Below the pieces are notes generated by a model. The model did not search any database, was not told the DNA's origin, and saw only the letters and a program-made list of their open reading frames with translations. Positions 63,801 through 64,000 of a stretch of DNA of 64,000 bases are shown piece after piece. This DNA comes from a bacterium. Lineage in GTDB: Bacteria; Planctomycetota; Planctomycetia; Pirellulales; Pirellulaceae. Where the stretch lies: contig WGNR01000012.1 of the NCBI GenBank assembly GCA_016124445.1, positions 248,001 through 312,000 of the forward strand. Direction: 5' to 3'. Numbering within the stretch: position 1 is the stretch's first letter; each line of letters starts with the position of its first letter. A program made the position numbers and the translations under genes.

Positions 63801-64000
63801 TCAGAGCAGCTCTTCGCGGACCGCTAGGATCGTTTCGGGAGACACCGATTCCGCCTGGCTTGCTTCCGCGGCCAGGCAGGTCAGATCGAGAATTTGCGAG
63901 ACAATCCTCGGCAAGCCGGCCGATTGCTGAGAGACAGCGGCGATTACTTCGTCGCTGAGTTGGACCTGGTCCTGGTGGTTCGCGGCCAGATAAGCGTGCG
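63801..64000 (-). CDS. AAA ATPase of the ExeA/GspA type (N-terminal part outside window)
   Basis: The last 65 residues run from the window edge to a stop at 63801-63803. They contain AYLAANHQDQVQLSDEV, an SAGLPRIVSQILD segment and the tail SPETILAVREELL. The G-L-P-R-I-x-x-Q pattern is typical of the sensor-2/winged-helix part of ExeA-like ATPases, which load transport or transposition machines. Only the C-terminus is seen, so identity is tentative. Confidence 0.6.
   Translation of the reverse strand, partial: HAYLAANHQDQVQLSDEVIAAVSQQSAGLPRIVSQILDLTCLAAEASQAESVSPETILAVREELL

Noticed and set aside
1..64000. CRISPR arrays, tRNA, rRNA, transposases, phage genes
   Set aside because: None seen: no regular spaced repeats, no cloverleaf or rRNA-like segments, no recombinase motifs.

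Overview
The window looks like chromosomal DNA of a planctomycete, most likely a Pirellulaceae member of the Blastopirellula/Bremerella/Rhodopirellula type. The evidence is a DUF1549 + DUF1501 gene pair, a very large PVC-type CxxCH cytochrome with HEAT repeats, two unusual signal peptidases, a kinase/FHA/ECF-sigma cluster and many proteins without close model counterparts. There is no rRNA, tRNA, CRISPR array, transposase or phage gene, so it reads as ordinary backbone. Assignment is by protein family only; no database search was possible.

Layout. 1-6.1 kb: 3' end of a RibD-like reductase, a TMTC-like membrane protein with TPRs, and the DUF1549/DUF1501 pair. 6.5-8.35 kb: two-PRC-barrel protein and two small genes. 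8.7-15.9 kb (all minus): coiled-coil membrane protein, FHA protein, Ser/Thr kinase, a 37-residue membrane peptide, an unknown four-TM protein, ECF sigma factor, AIM24-family protein and a zinc-finger-like protein, plausibly one signalling locus. 16.5-29.4 kb: a DMT transporter frameshifted by a 5-bp duplication, a CinA-like/adenylyltransferase fusion, ROK kinase, LepA, two signal peptidases, an LptB-like ATPase, two methyltransferases and an orphan BlaI-type regulator. 29.4-37.7 kb: MscS channel, tandem-GGDEF protein, NarL-type regulator, M20 peptidase coupled to a BFD-like ferredoxin, STAS protein and a LOG-family protein.

37.7-48.1 kb: PVC cytochrome divergent from an oligopeptide ABC operon (binding protein, two permeases, fused OppD-OppF ATPase). 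48.1-55.8 kb: DgkA-like kinase, LptD-like outer-membrane protein, GT39-like glycosyltransferase, RND/MMPL transporter, and a 29-residue basic ribosomal-type protein with its own promoter and terminators. 55.8-64 kb: a sugar ABC importer without an ATPase, a penicillin-acylase-family enzyme, two small membrane proteins, a methyltransferase whose start site is buried in a leader hairpin, and the 3' end of an AAA ATPase.

The most interesting points are: the leader at 63519-63588, where an 11-bp perfect inverted repeat covers the Shine-Dalgarno site right up to the start codon; the 8.7-15.9 kb signalling cluster; the paired signal peptidases sharing a large inserted domain; the CinA-like/NadD-like fusion; and the ATTGG duplication in the DMT transporter.
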